Origin: Seminavis robusta
Taxonomy: Eukaryota > Bacillariophyta > Bacillariophyceae > Naviculales > Naviculaceae
Length of the DNA: 30,397 bases
Direction of reading: 5' to 3'
NCBI GenBank assembly: GCA_903772945.1
Contig: CAICTM010001377.1
Span: forward strand, 1-30,397
Shown here: piece after piece, positions 19,171 through 29,632 of the stretch
Position numbering within the stretch: position 1 is the stretch's first letter
Layout: each line of letters starts with the position of its first letter
Notes under the pieces: model-generated
What the model was told of the DNA's origin: nothing
Databases searched by the model: none
The model's input: only the letters and a program-made list of their open reading frames with translations
Translations under genes and position numbers: made by a program

Positions 19171-20764
19171 GGTCGATGGAAACAAAAGAGCGAGTAATAA
19201 AACAGCGAGTAGAGAGCAATGATGCATAGCTTTCGCCTTTTTCGATATCCAAGTTTATGAGACGGAATTGGGCGAAGAATGAAACTGAATCGATCGGAGG
19301 CACTCACCCCAACGGTCAAGTCGTCCTGTAGCTTCCGTACTACGGGATACAGCAGTTGAGCTGAGAGGATCTTGCGCCGTTTACCCTCTCACAGTACTAA
19401 GAGGGAGGTTCCGGGACCATAAGTCTTTGAGTTTCGCGGAACGTTTGTGTGTGACTAGGTTGTATTTTTGGCACGAGTGACAAAGATACTTAGGGAAAAA
19501 GTTGTATTTTGGGGTTGCCGATGCAACTACCAATGCGATTCTGAGTAGTATTGGATACCCTCAAATGACTGGTTTTCCCCGGCAGAATACTCTCAGTGAC
19601 CAATGCGTATCCCCATACCCCAATAAATGATACTGTTGGCCGGTCTAGAAATTTAGCGGACCCGGATAAGAAAAAGACCGCACCATCGTAGGATTTTTAG
19701 GAAACTGGCATTCTCAGAATCCAGATTTCAGAGCAACCAGCCAGAAAGATCATTCTTTCGCCACAGCTCGCCCAAATCAACAGATTAACTTGATAATAGC
19801 TAGTAGTTGCAGTGTTGCCTTACCCAACACTGTGGCGAAAGAAAGGTTTGTATTGAGTTTGTCCATGGTATTGGTATTGTAATAGTGAGAAAGAACTGAG
19901 AGAAACACAGCAGGCTCAGGTATTGAGCAGAGGTGCGCTGTAGCCCCACTGTAAAGGCAAAGCAACAGAGCTAACAGTCAAGGAAAAAAATTCGCCTCAC
20001 ATTTTCACTCATTCCAAGCTCACGGAGCATCGGCCGATCCACTTCTAGTCATCAAGAGTCCAAACCAAGCATACCAGTGGAGAGAGTGGATCAAGCCGGT
20101 TCAGATTGGTGCTTGAAGCAAGGTCATCGGAGCTATATTCGAGGAGTAACGATCGTTCGAGTGAATCAGGTGCCCATCCACCGAGCAAAAGCCGATCGAC
20201 TCGAAGCCAACGAACGAGCAAACGAAGCAAGATACACTAAGAAACCCATACAGAGTCTGAAAGAAGCGACAAAGACACTAATGCCACGACAAGTGCAAGC
20301 TCTCAGCTCTAAAAATTGATTGAGTTATCGACGATCGAGTTAACAGCGCTCGAGCAGTGGGAATTAACAGGTCCCAGTCTAGCGCCGACAACTGAAACTC
20401 AAGGAAGAAGACACTCGAGCCTATGAAACTGCTCCAGTAGTCACATCTAACACTATTGCAACTATCTACATCAACAGGAAGCCTTTGAGTGGTCGATAGC
20501 GCCGATTCGCTAGTACCCTCAAGGTCAAACGGTGGAATTTCGTGTGAGCCACAGATAGAGCCACGAAGACACGACACGATAGGAACAAGCCAAGTTTAAG
20601 GCAGGAGCAGTCACAGGAGTGACAATATAGACCCACAAGAGGCTACCTGATCAATAGGAAATAAGAGGAACCCCCTCCAGCTCCACCAAGCGTCCCACAA
20701 CTCCCAAGTACACCGTATCCAGTACAAGTCCACGCAACCAGTAATTCCTCAAACAAGAGCAAGG
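19171..20764. other. Non-coding stretch, probably including the leader or LTR of element 1
   Basis: About 1.6 kb lies between the recombinase start and gag. No gene is supported. The last several hundred bases are purine- and A-rich on the plus strand and probably form the long 5' leader of element 1. A segment 19634-19829 begins TGTTGG and ends CCAACA, the form of a copia LTR, but no second copy exists here to confirm it and no target-site duplication is seen. A primer-binding site was not identified. Confidence 0.4.
19753..19843. repeat. 14-bp perfect inverted repeat with an overlapping inner hairpin
   Basis: TTCTTTCGCCACAG at 19753-19766 is the exact reverse complement of 19830-19843. Between them CAGTGTTG (19810-19817) can pair with CAACACTG (19825-19832), which overlaps the right outer arm by three bases. 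Two competing stems are therefore possible. The site lies about 0.9 kb upstream of gag. Confidence 0.7.
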
Positions 20765-22540
20765 ATGACACGATTCAACAACAGAGGAGGCCGTGGCAAC
20801 AGAGGAGGAGGCAGAGGCTCCTCCAGCAGAGGCCAAGGCGCCGGTAGAGGCGATGCCAGTGGTGGCGGTAGAGGCAGAGGCCAAAGCAACCGCCGCAAGT
20901 ACCTGTTCCATCCCAATGGACATGCTGATTCCAGATTTTACCCGTTCCCAGAGACATTGAACCACATTGTGGCTACCTTCAGGACCAGGTCGGAGTGGAC
21001 TGATGTTCCCAAAGCATCACTGGCCATTGAGACTATGCAAGACCAGACGCCGACAGAGCCAACGGAACCGACCTATACTACGGATGCTGACGGCAAGAAG
21101 ATATATGACGAGCTCAAGCTAGCTCTCTACAAGAATCAGTTGTCTACCTGGCAAAAGGAGGAAACTGCGTACAAGAATGCCCTACAGAATGGAGCAGCCA
21201 GCATCTATCAGTTCTATTGTACCAAACAGATGAAGAGCAAGCTACGAAATCTCCATGACTGGGAGCAGATCAAACTAGACCCGATTAAAGTCCTAGGCAA
21301 GATCCGAGGACTGACTGCCGAAGGCACCACCAGAGAGCATCCCGCTGTACAGTTCGTCCGCCAGTTACAGCGTGCCCTTTCCCCCAAGCAAGAGGAAGGA
21401 GAACCGACTGATGCCTTTCTCCGTCGCGTGGCAGCCGACTCGACCCAGATCGCTGAAATCGTTGGCACAGGCTACATGGACTGTTTCCTCCTGAAGCAGC
21501 CCGAGTACGAGAAGATCAAGGATGACCAAGACAAGGTGAAGGAGTACCTGGATGACGGCCGAAACAAGATCATTGCTCTCATTGGCTACAGAGGACTATT
21601 CCCAGGCAGGTATGGCGACTATCAGGCTACCGTGGAGGCGTCCTATGCCATGGACGGCACGAGTAATTATCCCACCAGCCTGGAAGCTCTTCGTGAGACC
21701 CTCAATTCCGACAGATTCAAGCCCAGCAAGGAGTGGTATGAGGCCAGACGTGCCCGCGCCAAGGGTTCTGGCCAGCCCAAGACGATTGACCCATCCAAGA
21801 AGGAGTTTGGTGTCAATGCCGTTGTCCTCTATCAGCAGAACAAGCGAGGTGAGGCCTGCTACTGCTGCGGCAATCCCACCCACAAGTTGCCGGAATGCAA
21901 AGTTTGTGACAAGATCCCCAAGCCCGAGTGGGCCATCAATAAGTTCCAAGGTCTGAAGAAGCAGTTCTTCCAACAGTACCATCAGTTTCGCGAAGCTTCG
22001 ACGGCTCCGGTCCCCCAGACAGTTACCGTAGCCCAGCTTCCACAACAACAGTCTGCGATGAGCTCCGATGCTCAGTCGCACAGGAGTGAGTTCCGACCAA
22101 GTTTCAGTCCAATTCCACCAGGATCGATTCCACCACAACTCCAAGCACACCAAGCGCAAGCCCAGCAATTCCAGCAGTTCCCATCGTCTGCTTCCGCCGC
22201 TGGCTCGACACTTCCAGGCGTTGCCAATCCACCAAGCAACGAGTTCCAGTTCCGTCCACAGTACCACCAAGTAGGGATTCCAGTTCCCGTTCCGAATCAA
22301 GCTGCAGCCCTAGCCCAAGTTCCACAGGTCCAGGCGCAGCAGAGTGCCGTTTGCACAGGAGTGGACTGCAGATTGAATGACGGTTTGGACAAGTGTTACC
22401 TGGACAGTTGCAGCTCGATCAATTCAGTGGCCAACATGGCCGTCGGTAAGAATGAACGAGCAGCCAGACAGCCGATTGACATGCAGACAAATGTGGGCAA
22501 AGCACGAATGGACCGAGAGATGGATGCCCCCTGGGGATGA
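20765..22540 (+). pseudogene. gag: Gag and start of protease, element 1
   Basis: The frame encodes 591 residues from ATG 20765. Residues 6-45 are an Arg/Gly-rich RGG stretch, probably RNA-binding. A helical capsid-like region follows (about 50-340). At 365-378 lies a perfect zinc knuckle, C-x2-C-x4-H-x4-C (CYCCGNPTHKLPEC), typical of nucleocapsid. A Gln/Pro/Ser-rich linker (about 405-535) leads to the protease motif CYLDSCSSINSVAN near 550. The frame then stops at TGA 22538-22540 in the middle of the protease, after a shift. Gag packages the element RNA into particles; this part appears nearly intact while everything downstream is damaged. Confidence 0.85.
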
Positions 22541-24554
22541 GTATCCTACAAGAACCCAGGAGGTTGGCTAATATCAATGCCCTTGGTATTCTTTCGGATG
22601 AGTGCAGAGCAAAGCGAGATGGCTCAAGAGTTTGGATGGACACCGCATACGATGATGCCATGTACCACCTCCGTGATATGGAAGAACCAAACTCGGTTTG
22701 TATGGTACCGACATCGACGATCTCGAAAAGCAAATCATGAGCTCCTACGAGGAACAGAACTCACCAGCCGTTCTTAATCAGATGGTCCAGACCGTGGAAG
22801 GAAATACAGAAGGCTTCACCAAGAAGCAAGTGAAGGGAGCTTTCCAAGCGAGGGAGCTCTATGCGAATCTCCAGCGTCCGCCTTTGGAAGACTTCAAGAA
22901 CATGATTCGAGCCGGACAGATCCGAGACTGCCCCGTGATGTTGGAGGATATCAACAATGCCGAGCTGATCTTTGGCAAAGACATGGCCAAGATCAAAGGC
23001 TCCACTACCCGGAAACGTCCACCGCCAGCTACCGAGAGTGTACATGCTGTCCCTGAGGAGTTGGTGGCCCATCACCATAATGGATTACCAGGTGCCATGG
23101 ATGTTGTCAATATTTGTGGTCTCAACTTTCTCTCCTTTATCGATTTGAAAGTTCGGTACAGGCAGATCGTTCATTTGAAAGACTTGACAACTGATTCCTA
23201 CTATCAGGCCCTGGATCAGATCATGGACACGTATAACGGGAACAAGTTCTACATTGGCACTATCCAGTGCGACAATGCGTTCAAGCCGTTGATGGACCCA
23301 GTCAAGAATGATATGGGTGTCAAACTCGATCATCCGGCAGCACAGGTGCATGCCCCCGCCGCAGAGCGGAACAATCGAACCATCGAAGACCGTTTCCGAG
23401 CAGGTTTCCATGCAGTCCCTTTCCAAGTCATGCCGAAGATTATGGTGGAGCATCTGGTTTACGATTGCAATGAAAAGTTGAATCTCTTCCCAGCAGCCGA
23501 AGGAATCTCCCGTGTCTACCCCCCGCGGCAGATTTTGACTGGGAAGACCACAGGTTACAATGACGTCAAGTATACGTTTGGCAGTTTCTGCATGGGTCAC
23601 CACGAGTCCCCTGCAGCTCGCAAGAACAGCGCCGAGCCCCGTGGGTTGGAGTGCATCTATCTGCGTCCAATCCTGGACAACAGCAAGGGTGGCCATTATT
23701 TGTTGGACTTGCACACCTGGAAGGTGAAGACACGCCAGTACGTTGACATCCTCCCGATGCCCAAGCTTGTGATTGAGCGTGTGGAGAAGAAAGCCTACAG
23801 TGAAGGCATGAAGCCGCTACAGACCCACAACCGTAAGAAGGTGGAGTTTTTGCCTGTCGGTTTGCCGGCAGGAGTGGCGGGAAATCAAGGCAGTGAAAGT
23901 TACATGCAACATTTTGCAGTTGACGAAGAAGATGACGATGAAGAACCAATCGCGCCAGTTCCAGATTGGTTTGACAACACCGTCGATAGCGACGATGAAG
24001 ATGATGGATCGGTCCCAGGTTTGGTACCGAGACCACAATACGATAGCAGCGATGAAGAAGACAGTGATGACGAAGAAGACGAGGGTGACATTGTGATCGA
24101 AAGGTTACCAAGAGGAGTTCCAGGCAATCCGACAGAGCAAGCAAGCAATCGACCGAGCATCGTGGACCCAACTGATGGACCATTCGAAGGCCCAGCCAAA
24201 GCAAGCAAGCTGACAAGAGTTGGATTCTGCAGATCTGCCAGGATCGCAGCCAAACAAGTAGCCACGAAGGGAGTCACCTTCGCGCAGGAGTGTACCAATT
24301 CCAAGGATCAGGAACCGGAGAAGAAGCCGCTTCAGTATGAGACAATGACGGCAAAGACAATGGCACAGTTCATTCATGAAATCAACCACGGTAGGATCAA
24401 AGATGACTCCGTGAGGAGCAAGTCATGCGCAGCAGCACTTGTTGCCCAAGGGATTGAAGATCTGGGGCGACAGGGCCAAGGAAGCAGCGCGAAAAGAGAT
24501 GGACCAGCTACACAGTCGTGTGGCATTCGCACCAGTTCGACCAGAGGAGTGTAG
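22537..24554 (+). pseudogene. int: End of protease, pre-integrase region and integrase, element 1
   Basis: After the gag-protease stop, the protease end continues in a second frame (22537-22740: ANINALGILSDECRAKRDG, HLRDMEEPNS) and then in a third (22698-24554). The third frame carries the pre-integrase region (QTVEGNTEGFTKKQVKGAFQ, GKDMAKIKGSTTRK) and the integrase core. The catalytic acids are seen as D in AMDVVNICG, D in QCDNAF and E in APAAERNNRTIED, the last two 31 residues apart, which is usual for this diatom clade as I recall it. A C-terminal integrase region follows (CMGHHESPAARKN, HYLLDLHTWKVKTRQYV), then a strongly acidic linker before reverse transcriptase. The core itself reads without stops. 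Confidence 0.82.
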
Positions 24555-25226
24555 CAAAACAGAACTCAAGAAGTCGCAGGTGACGCTTATGTTTGTTACA
24601 GAGAAGAGAGACAGGACCGTCAAGGCCCGAGCCGTTTTCAACGGGAAACCAACCAGAGTTTATCAGGACAAGGGTGAGACGTTATGACTTTGGATGTACC
24701 GAATGCTTTCATCCAGACAGCATTGCCGCAACCCAAGGATGGTGGTGACAGGGTGATTATGAAGATTGAAGGTACTCTCGCAGAGCTACTCGTGGAAATC
24801 GACTCTGACACTTACAAGGCGTTCCTTGTCTATGAGAAGGGGAGACCTATCCTCTACGTTGTGGTATTGAAGGCACTTTATGGAATGCTCATTGCAAGTC
24901 TGCTTTGGTACAAGGCGTTCCGCAAGGATATGGAGTCCATTGGTTTTGAATTCAACCCCTACGATCCTTGTGTTGCCAACAGGATGGTGAATGGCAAGCA
25001 ACAGACTATCCGTTTCCACGTCGACGACCTCATGTCCAGTCATATGATGGCCAAGGTGAATGATGATTTTCTGGCCTGGTGCAATGAGAAGTATGGTACC
25101 TATGGTGCTGTCAAAGCAACCAGAGGACCCAAGCATGATTATCTAGGGATGACGATTGATTTCTCTGAGCCGGGCAAAGTCAAGATCGACATGATTGACT
25201 ATCTGACCAAGGTACTGGCAAAGTCT
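24439..25226 (+). pseudogene. rt: Reverse transcriptase fragment with internal deletion, element 1
   Basis: The first part (24439-24687) gives AARKEMDQLHSRVAFAPV and KARAVFNGKPTR, the start of a copia reverse transcriptase. The second part (24684 onward, another frame) begins MTLDVPNAFIQTALPQ, which carries the first catalytic Asp, and continues to ALYGMLIASLLWYKAF and FHVDDLMSS, the YxDD-type catalytic box. Compared with the family, the stretch between KPTR and MTLDVPNAF is too short by roughly 25-35 residues, so an internal deletion is inferred. Coding ends at MIDYLTKVLAKS; the stop TGA is made by the first bases of the adjacent candidate LTR. RNase H is absent. Confidence 0.82.
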
Positions 25227-25837
25227 TGAGGTCAACTCAAGACGGGTTTCAAGGTAGTTTGGGTGCGAATAGCAGGTGCTATCAGGTGCAATAGGTACAA
25301 TCCTTTGTCCTGGTCAACAGGTACACTTATTTGTTATGCTTAAACTAAGAATTGTTGAGCACACAGGGTCTCCTAAAGTCAAATTACAGTGCACATTTCG
25401 AGTGGCGCGAAATGGGCTCCTAACAGGCGAAAAACGGGACTTCCAGCCACTTGTGCATATAAACCTTCATCCAAGACTTCAACTGACCACCAAACATTGA
25501 TATATATGGACATTCATAGTCCAGGGCTTCATAATGTCATCAAAAATATAGTAATCATGCTTGTCCCAAGACCCCATAGTATCTTCCATCATCTAGGAGT
25601 CTTACCCAAAGATACTTATGAATCATGCCCAAAGATTACTTATGAGTCATGCCTTAAGACTTAGAGCACAGGCCAACAATACAATATCACAGAGTGAAAC
25701 ACTTCCAAGCAGCACACTTGTTCCAGGACAGACAAGCTGAGAAAACAGCACTACTGTGTAAAACCACCAAAGACAGACACAGAGGGAAGCCAGCAGTAAT
25801 GATTTCACATCATGTGGCTCCAATCCAACTCCTGTCA
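25227..25837 (-). repeat. Candidate 3' LTR of element 2
   Basis: The 611-bp segment starts TGACAGGAG and ends GACCTCA on the minus strand, giving TGA...TCA termini. It begins immediately after a purine run (AAGGGGAG, 25838-25845) that fits the polypurine tract and ends exactly where element 1 coding sequence breaks off. Inside are bZIP-like sites (25605-25651) and TATA-like sequences (about 25501-25507 and 25455-25462) in promoter order. A second LTR copy is not in the window, so the call rests on position and ends. Confidence 0.6.
25605..25651. promoter_or_regulatory. Tandem bZIP-like sites in the candidate LTR
   Basis: Two adjacent imperfect copies (23 and 24 bases) of CCCAAAGAT(T)ACTTATGA(A/G)TCATG. 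Their cores are ATGAATCAT and ATGAGTCAT; the second is an exact AP-1/Gcn4-type palindrome. They lie about 100 bases upstream of a TATA-like sequence on the minus strand, the layout of a U3 enhancer. Confidence 0.5.
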
Positions 25838-25845
25838 CTCCCCTT
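25838..25845 (-). other. Candidate polypurine tract of element 2
   Basis: Minus-strand AAGGGGAG immediately precedes the TG of the candidate LTR, about 50 bases after the RNase H frame ends. This is where plus-strand DNA synthesis of LTR retrotransposons is primed. Confidence 0.5.
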
Positions 25846-25895
25846 GGGTTGGCGGCACAAACACAGAGACAACATACAGGGGTAAGGTGGGCTCT

Positions 25896-26852
25896 TCAAT
25901 CATCAAATCGCCCGTAAATTACCTGCTTGCAGAGCCGGTACATCTTTTGGGGTCCAAGAGGCTTGGTCCCAATATCCGCGAGGTTCCATCATGATGCGAT
26001 CTTCCCAACACTGGCAACACCTATGGCAACAGCTTCCCTGCACTTGTGGTAGGCGCAGGCATGGTGCTTCTTATTGAGGGAGGAGGACGGCAAATGTAGG
26101 TTGTTGACAACTTACATGTTGTCAACCAAGATGGAGGTTGGGTTCTTCACTTCAACTCCCAACATTCTGGCCTTGTACCTCATGGCAGGGGCAGCCTCAA
26201 CTCCAATCCTTGCTGTGACCAACTCAGCCCCATAGGTGGAGCACTCAATGGTAGCCAACCTCTTGGAGTAGGACTTGGTGGGCATCTGTCCAAAGAAAAC
26301 TATGTAGGAAGCCACACTGGACATTTCAATCTTGTTTGATTCATGGCTAGCATCCACCATGATGACTTTGGTGATCTCAGGGACAAGGGGCTCAGGGGCA
26401 TCTGGGTCCATGGGCTCCATGGAGTCAGGGTACAATCCGGTCCAATCATTGTCTTCAGAGAACTGGAAATCCCCCAGGACGGCTGGGGAAGGGTTGGCAG
26501 CCAGCCTAAGCTTGGGCCTGAACGTGAGGTACCCATACATCCTCAGCAAACGGGCCTCATGACCCTCCCTGGGCTCCCTACCATACCTAGCCATGGTATT
26601 GACAGTGTACTGGATGTCAATTCTCCCCCGTGTAACTGCCCACTGACCACAACCAACCAACATCTGGTACTGGGTAACTCTGGTGCTGTCTAAGTAGGGT
26701 GACTCATCCAACTCGGGGTTATCTTCTGGTTCCATGGGAGATCCATAGTTCTTCAATGTGATCTTGTAGAGTGCTTCAAGCTTGGGGATCAAGTTCTCAA
26801 TGTATGTCTTGGCAGAGAACTCCCAGAGTTCTGTCTCAGGGTTGAAGGTCAA
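25896..26852 (-). pseudogene. rnh: Reverse transcriptase end and RNase H, element 2
   Basis: The frame from 26852 holds the copia connection region (QYQMLVGCGQWAVTRGRIDI, TMARYGREPREGH) and RNase H: VDASHESN with the first catalytic Asp, STYGAELVTARIGVE with the Glu, and SILVDNM with the next Asp. A TAA at 26112-26114 interrupts it, but the same frame continues with recognisable RNase H sequence (LNKKHHACAYHKCREAVAIG), meets a second stop (TGA) and resumes with NLADIGTKPLGPQKMYRL, the usual copia C-terminus, ending at TGA 25896-25898. So two in-frame stops, not loss of sequence, disrupt this domain. RNase H removes the RNA strand during reverse transcription. Confidence 0.82.
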
Positions 26853-27679
26853 GTCTCCTCCACTGTAGTACTCAGGGTGCCTACTCCTTTCATCCCAAAG
26901 TGGTAGATGTCCTTGGGGGGTTCAATCACTTGGTGAGGGGTCTTGGAGAACACCAGAACATCATCAAAAATGACCCCAACATACTCATAGGGGTTCACTT
27001 TGTTCCTCATCCAAATTTTGCTATCAGCTCTGGAAGGGTTGAAGCGCATCTGGATCGGGGTGTCTTGCAAGTTGTCTCCCACCACATGGCACCAGAAACC
27101 TTGAGCCCGTACAATTCCCTGATGACGATGCACAAGACCCCAGCTAGGTCTCCACATTCATCTCCAAGGGTCACACAGATCTTCTCAACTGTGAGGGACA
27201 TCAGGTAGGCATACCCAACATCCCCCGCAATCACCTCTAGCTTCATCAATGCGGCAATGACAAACACCATCCTGATGTTCTCGAGATCACCAACCCCAGA
27301 GTAGAGGTTATATGGGTGGTCCTCAGTCATATGGCCCACCTGCAACACACCTGGCTCGGTGCCTCCCATCAAACTTCACAGAGAAGCACCAGAGCAACTT
27401 GATCTCCTGGTACTCATCAGTCACCTCCCCTGGTTTGGCTTTCTTGAAGCAGGGGAACCTATTTTTGAGTGTGTCCACCTCCAATTCAATGGCATTGGTC
27501 CACAATGAGTTGCCATTGATCTCATCCAGCTTGTAAGCCTCTGCCTTGGTCCCTGGAACCCTCACTCCAAACTCATTTCTGACAGCACCACCAGTTTCCT
27601 CTTTTTCATCAGCCTCCATTGCTTTCTGATCCTGATGAACTTCTTCCTGTTCTTCAGATACTTGTGGGCCCATTTCCAC
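26849..27679 (-). pseudogene. rt: Reverse transcriptase in three frames, element 2
   Basis: Reverse-transcriptase sequence is split over three overlapping frames. The first (27679-27323) holds NSLWTNAIELEVDTLKNRFP and KFDGRHRARCVAGG. The second (27372-27007) holds MVFVIAALMKLEVIAGDVGY with the first catalytic Asp (GDVGYAYL) and ELYGLKVSGAMWW. The third (27157-26849) holds NPYEYVGVIFDDVLVFSKTP with the DD box. At least two frameshifts are therefore needed to follow the domain. Motif order and spacing look complete, unlike element 1, which lost an internal segment. Confidence 0.8.
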
Positions 27680-28266
27680 CTGGACTCATGGACAATGCCT
27701 TTGAGTGCTGCATACTCTGCAAGGACTGTTGGGCTGTCCTTCCTGATCACTTCCATCGGTTCCCAGGTAGCCTCATCCTCAGGGAAACCACTCCACTTGA
27801 CCTTGACATCGATCTTTCCTTGTCTACCAGGTTGTTGGGACCATTTGTGGTCTAGGATCTTATCAAAATCCCAGTATTCTGCATCAGCATCATCTGACCT
27901 GGGTAGCATCTTCACGATCTCTTCATACTCATAGATCTTCTGCTTCCCACCCTTGAATTCCACCCTTGATTGGGTGGTACCATCCTCATAATTGTAGACC
28001 TCTTTAATATGACCTTTTACATCTCTTTCTACGCCTTTTTTATTGGGGATGCGGTCCCAGATGATCAGGTCCTTGATGGTTTCTTTGGGTACTTCTGCTG
28101 GGGGAGCCTTGAACTTGGGTTCCTCCCCAGTTTTGGTGCTGGGGTCCTTCTCCCCAGTCTGGGTGTACACAACAGGCCAGAAAAGCTTCTTCTTCCTGGC
28201 CCCTATCTTCCTTTTGGAGAACTGAGACAGCATCCCTAGTAGTATCTGAGATGTTCTCCCCTTCAA
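27562..28266 (-). pseudogene. Integrase-RT linker with chromodomain, element 2
   Basis: This 234-residue frame follows integrase after a shift near 28200. It begins with a basic Lys/Arg-rich stretch, then a conserved linker (PKETIKDLIIWDRIPNKKG, RVEFKGGKQKIYEYEEIVKM). Residues about 129-188 (27703-27882) are a chromodomain: EYWDFDKILDH, then GKIDVKVKWSGFPEDEATWE and TVLAEYAAL. The aromatic residues that usually cage a methyl-lysine are in place: Tyr/Trp at the start, Trp in VKWSGF, Trp in TWEP. Chromodomains bind methylated histone tails and in Ty3/gypsy chromoviruses steer integration to heterochromatin. Here it lies in an element whose gene order is copia-type. Confidence 0.82.
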
Positions 28267-29632
28267 TCTTCCTCACCGCATATCTGACAATGAGTTGCTC
28301 AGTTTCAAGGGTTAGGATCCAAGAACACATCCCATCACCATGGTCCAGAGCCCTGCCCAACCATCTTCCAAGCCTCTCATTTCCACCAACTGCTTGTCCA
28401 GGGAACTTGTGGGTAGGCTCATGGTACAGTACTACATCCCAGAACTTGAATTTGATGAGATTGGAGATGTCTGGGGTCTGCCCAGTAAGTTTTTCAATGG
28501 GTGTCCTCCATCCCAAGCATTCCTTTGCAGTGTTTCTGTCCAAGTCTGCGGCGTGTTGGATGGCCTTTGCCCAGGCTTGGGGTGCGCAACCCGTTGTGAT
28601 CATCATCTTGGTTACACTCCCCTTGCACACCCCAATTCCAAACTCAGCACGATTTTGGGATGGCTTGAAAGGCTGGGTGAACTTGTCCTTGGACCAATAC
28701 CTGCGCATGTAGTCTGTCCACACCTTGCCCATTTGCATCTTGGAGTTGTCCCGAAGGATGGATGGAGGGACACCAACTTGTTTGAAGAAATCGAGGAGGG
28801 CATTCGGGCCATCCTTTTCACTCCCCAAGCCATAGACAAAAATAGAGTGGGAATCGAGGCCATAGAAAATCTGACAGGCGTTGTATCCTTCATAGGAGGT
28901 GACTGTGGAGAAGAAGGTGTCGGTTGCAAAACCTTCTGGGAGGCGCCGGCGTTGGAGAACTGGGTTCATGGACTGGACTTGGTTTCTCATTGGAAAATGG
29001 GAGTTTATGCCTCCATAGGCAGTGGTAGCCTCAATAGTGTGCTGCACAGTATCCTCAGGTAGATTGAGGAAGTAGGGTCGGACATCCTTTACTGTAGGGC
29101 GTTTGGCGGTAGTTGCTGTGTGGTTGAGGTGGGCTGTGATGGAATTTTCCCAGGTTGCAAATTCACTCTGGGTCAATGACTCTTCCACAAAAGTTTCAGG
29201 GTTCCACACCATGGGGCTAGTTATTTCATAAGCTCTAAGTGTGGATAATTCTTCCTCTGTGGGCCTTCTGATGGGGAAGCCCAGCAAGGCTCCCCTGACA
29301 TAGAGAGGGATGACAATATCATCTAGAATGATGCAAGAGTCTCCACCGTGGCGCCTGGCAGTGTCACTAACATAGAGGCCAGCTTCTCTCATCTGAAAAG
29401 CTGATAGTAGTGTTGTAGCCTGCTTGTGGATTGTAGCTTCATGGTACCGTAGTAGGATGGTACCTTCTGTGGGGTGATCGTAGGCGGTAACCCCAGATCC
29501 GATGGGGACATCAGAGTCTTGAACAGAGTTGCTGTACCCTGTAACGTCCACCTTGCGGTCTGTGAGCGTTTCAATGATCCAAGCAGGTCCACCGATGGAG
29601 CCAGTGTCGGCACAGCTGTCTACTGCACTACG
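28040..29632 (-). pseudogene. int: Protease and integrase, element 2
   Basis: The frame is open from 29632 (a TAG lies just upstream at 29633-29635) and has no ATG there, so it begins inside the polyprotein. VDSCADTGSIGGPAWIIE near the start is an aspartic-protease site with the DTG triplet. The pre-integrase region follows (TIHKQATTLLSAFQMREAGL, YVRGALLGFPIRRPTEEEL). The integrase core has D in ATDTFFSTV, D in ILRDNSKMQ and E in SQNRAEFGI; the last two are 35 residues apart, a classic DD35E spacing. The C-terminal integrase region (GWRTPIEKLTGQTPDISNLI, KFKFWDVVLYHE) is present. From about 28200 the sense reading moves to the next frame, so the last 50 or so residues of this frame are not genuine. 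Confidence 0.85.

Larger units (their letters stand above)
20765..25226 (+). mobile_element. Ty1/copia-like retrotransposon 1, degenerate and 3'-truncated
   Basis: The order gag, protease, integrase, reverse transcriptase is that of Ty1/copia elements (in Ty3/gypsy integrase comes last). The sequence style (IFGKDMAKIKGSTTRK before integrase, AERNNRTIEDRFR at its third catalytic residue, FHVDDL in reverse transcriptase) matches diatom copia elements. The coding sequence shifts frame at least three times, lacks part of the reverse transcriptase fingers and breaks off before RNase H at the edge of the candidate LTR of element 2. The 5' limit is uncertain. Confidence 0.85.
25227..29632 (-). mobile_element. 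Ty1/copia-like retrotransposon 2 with chromodomain, 5'-truncated
   Basis: On the minus strand the order is protease, integrase, chromodomain, reverse transcriptase, RNase H, polypurine tract and candidate 3' LTR. It is of a different clade from element 1. No gag is seen upstream of protease and no copy of the LTR was found at 29633-30397, so the 5' part is missing or displaced. Reading-frame shifts and two internal stops make it inactive as it stands. Confidence 0.82.
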
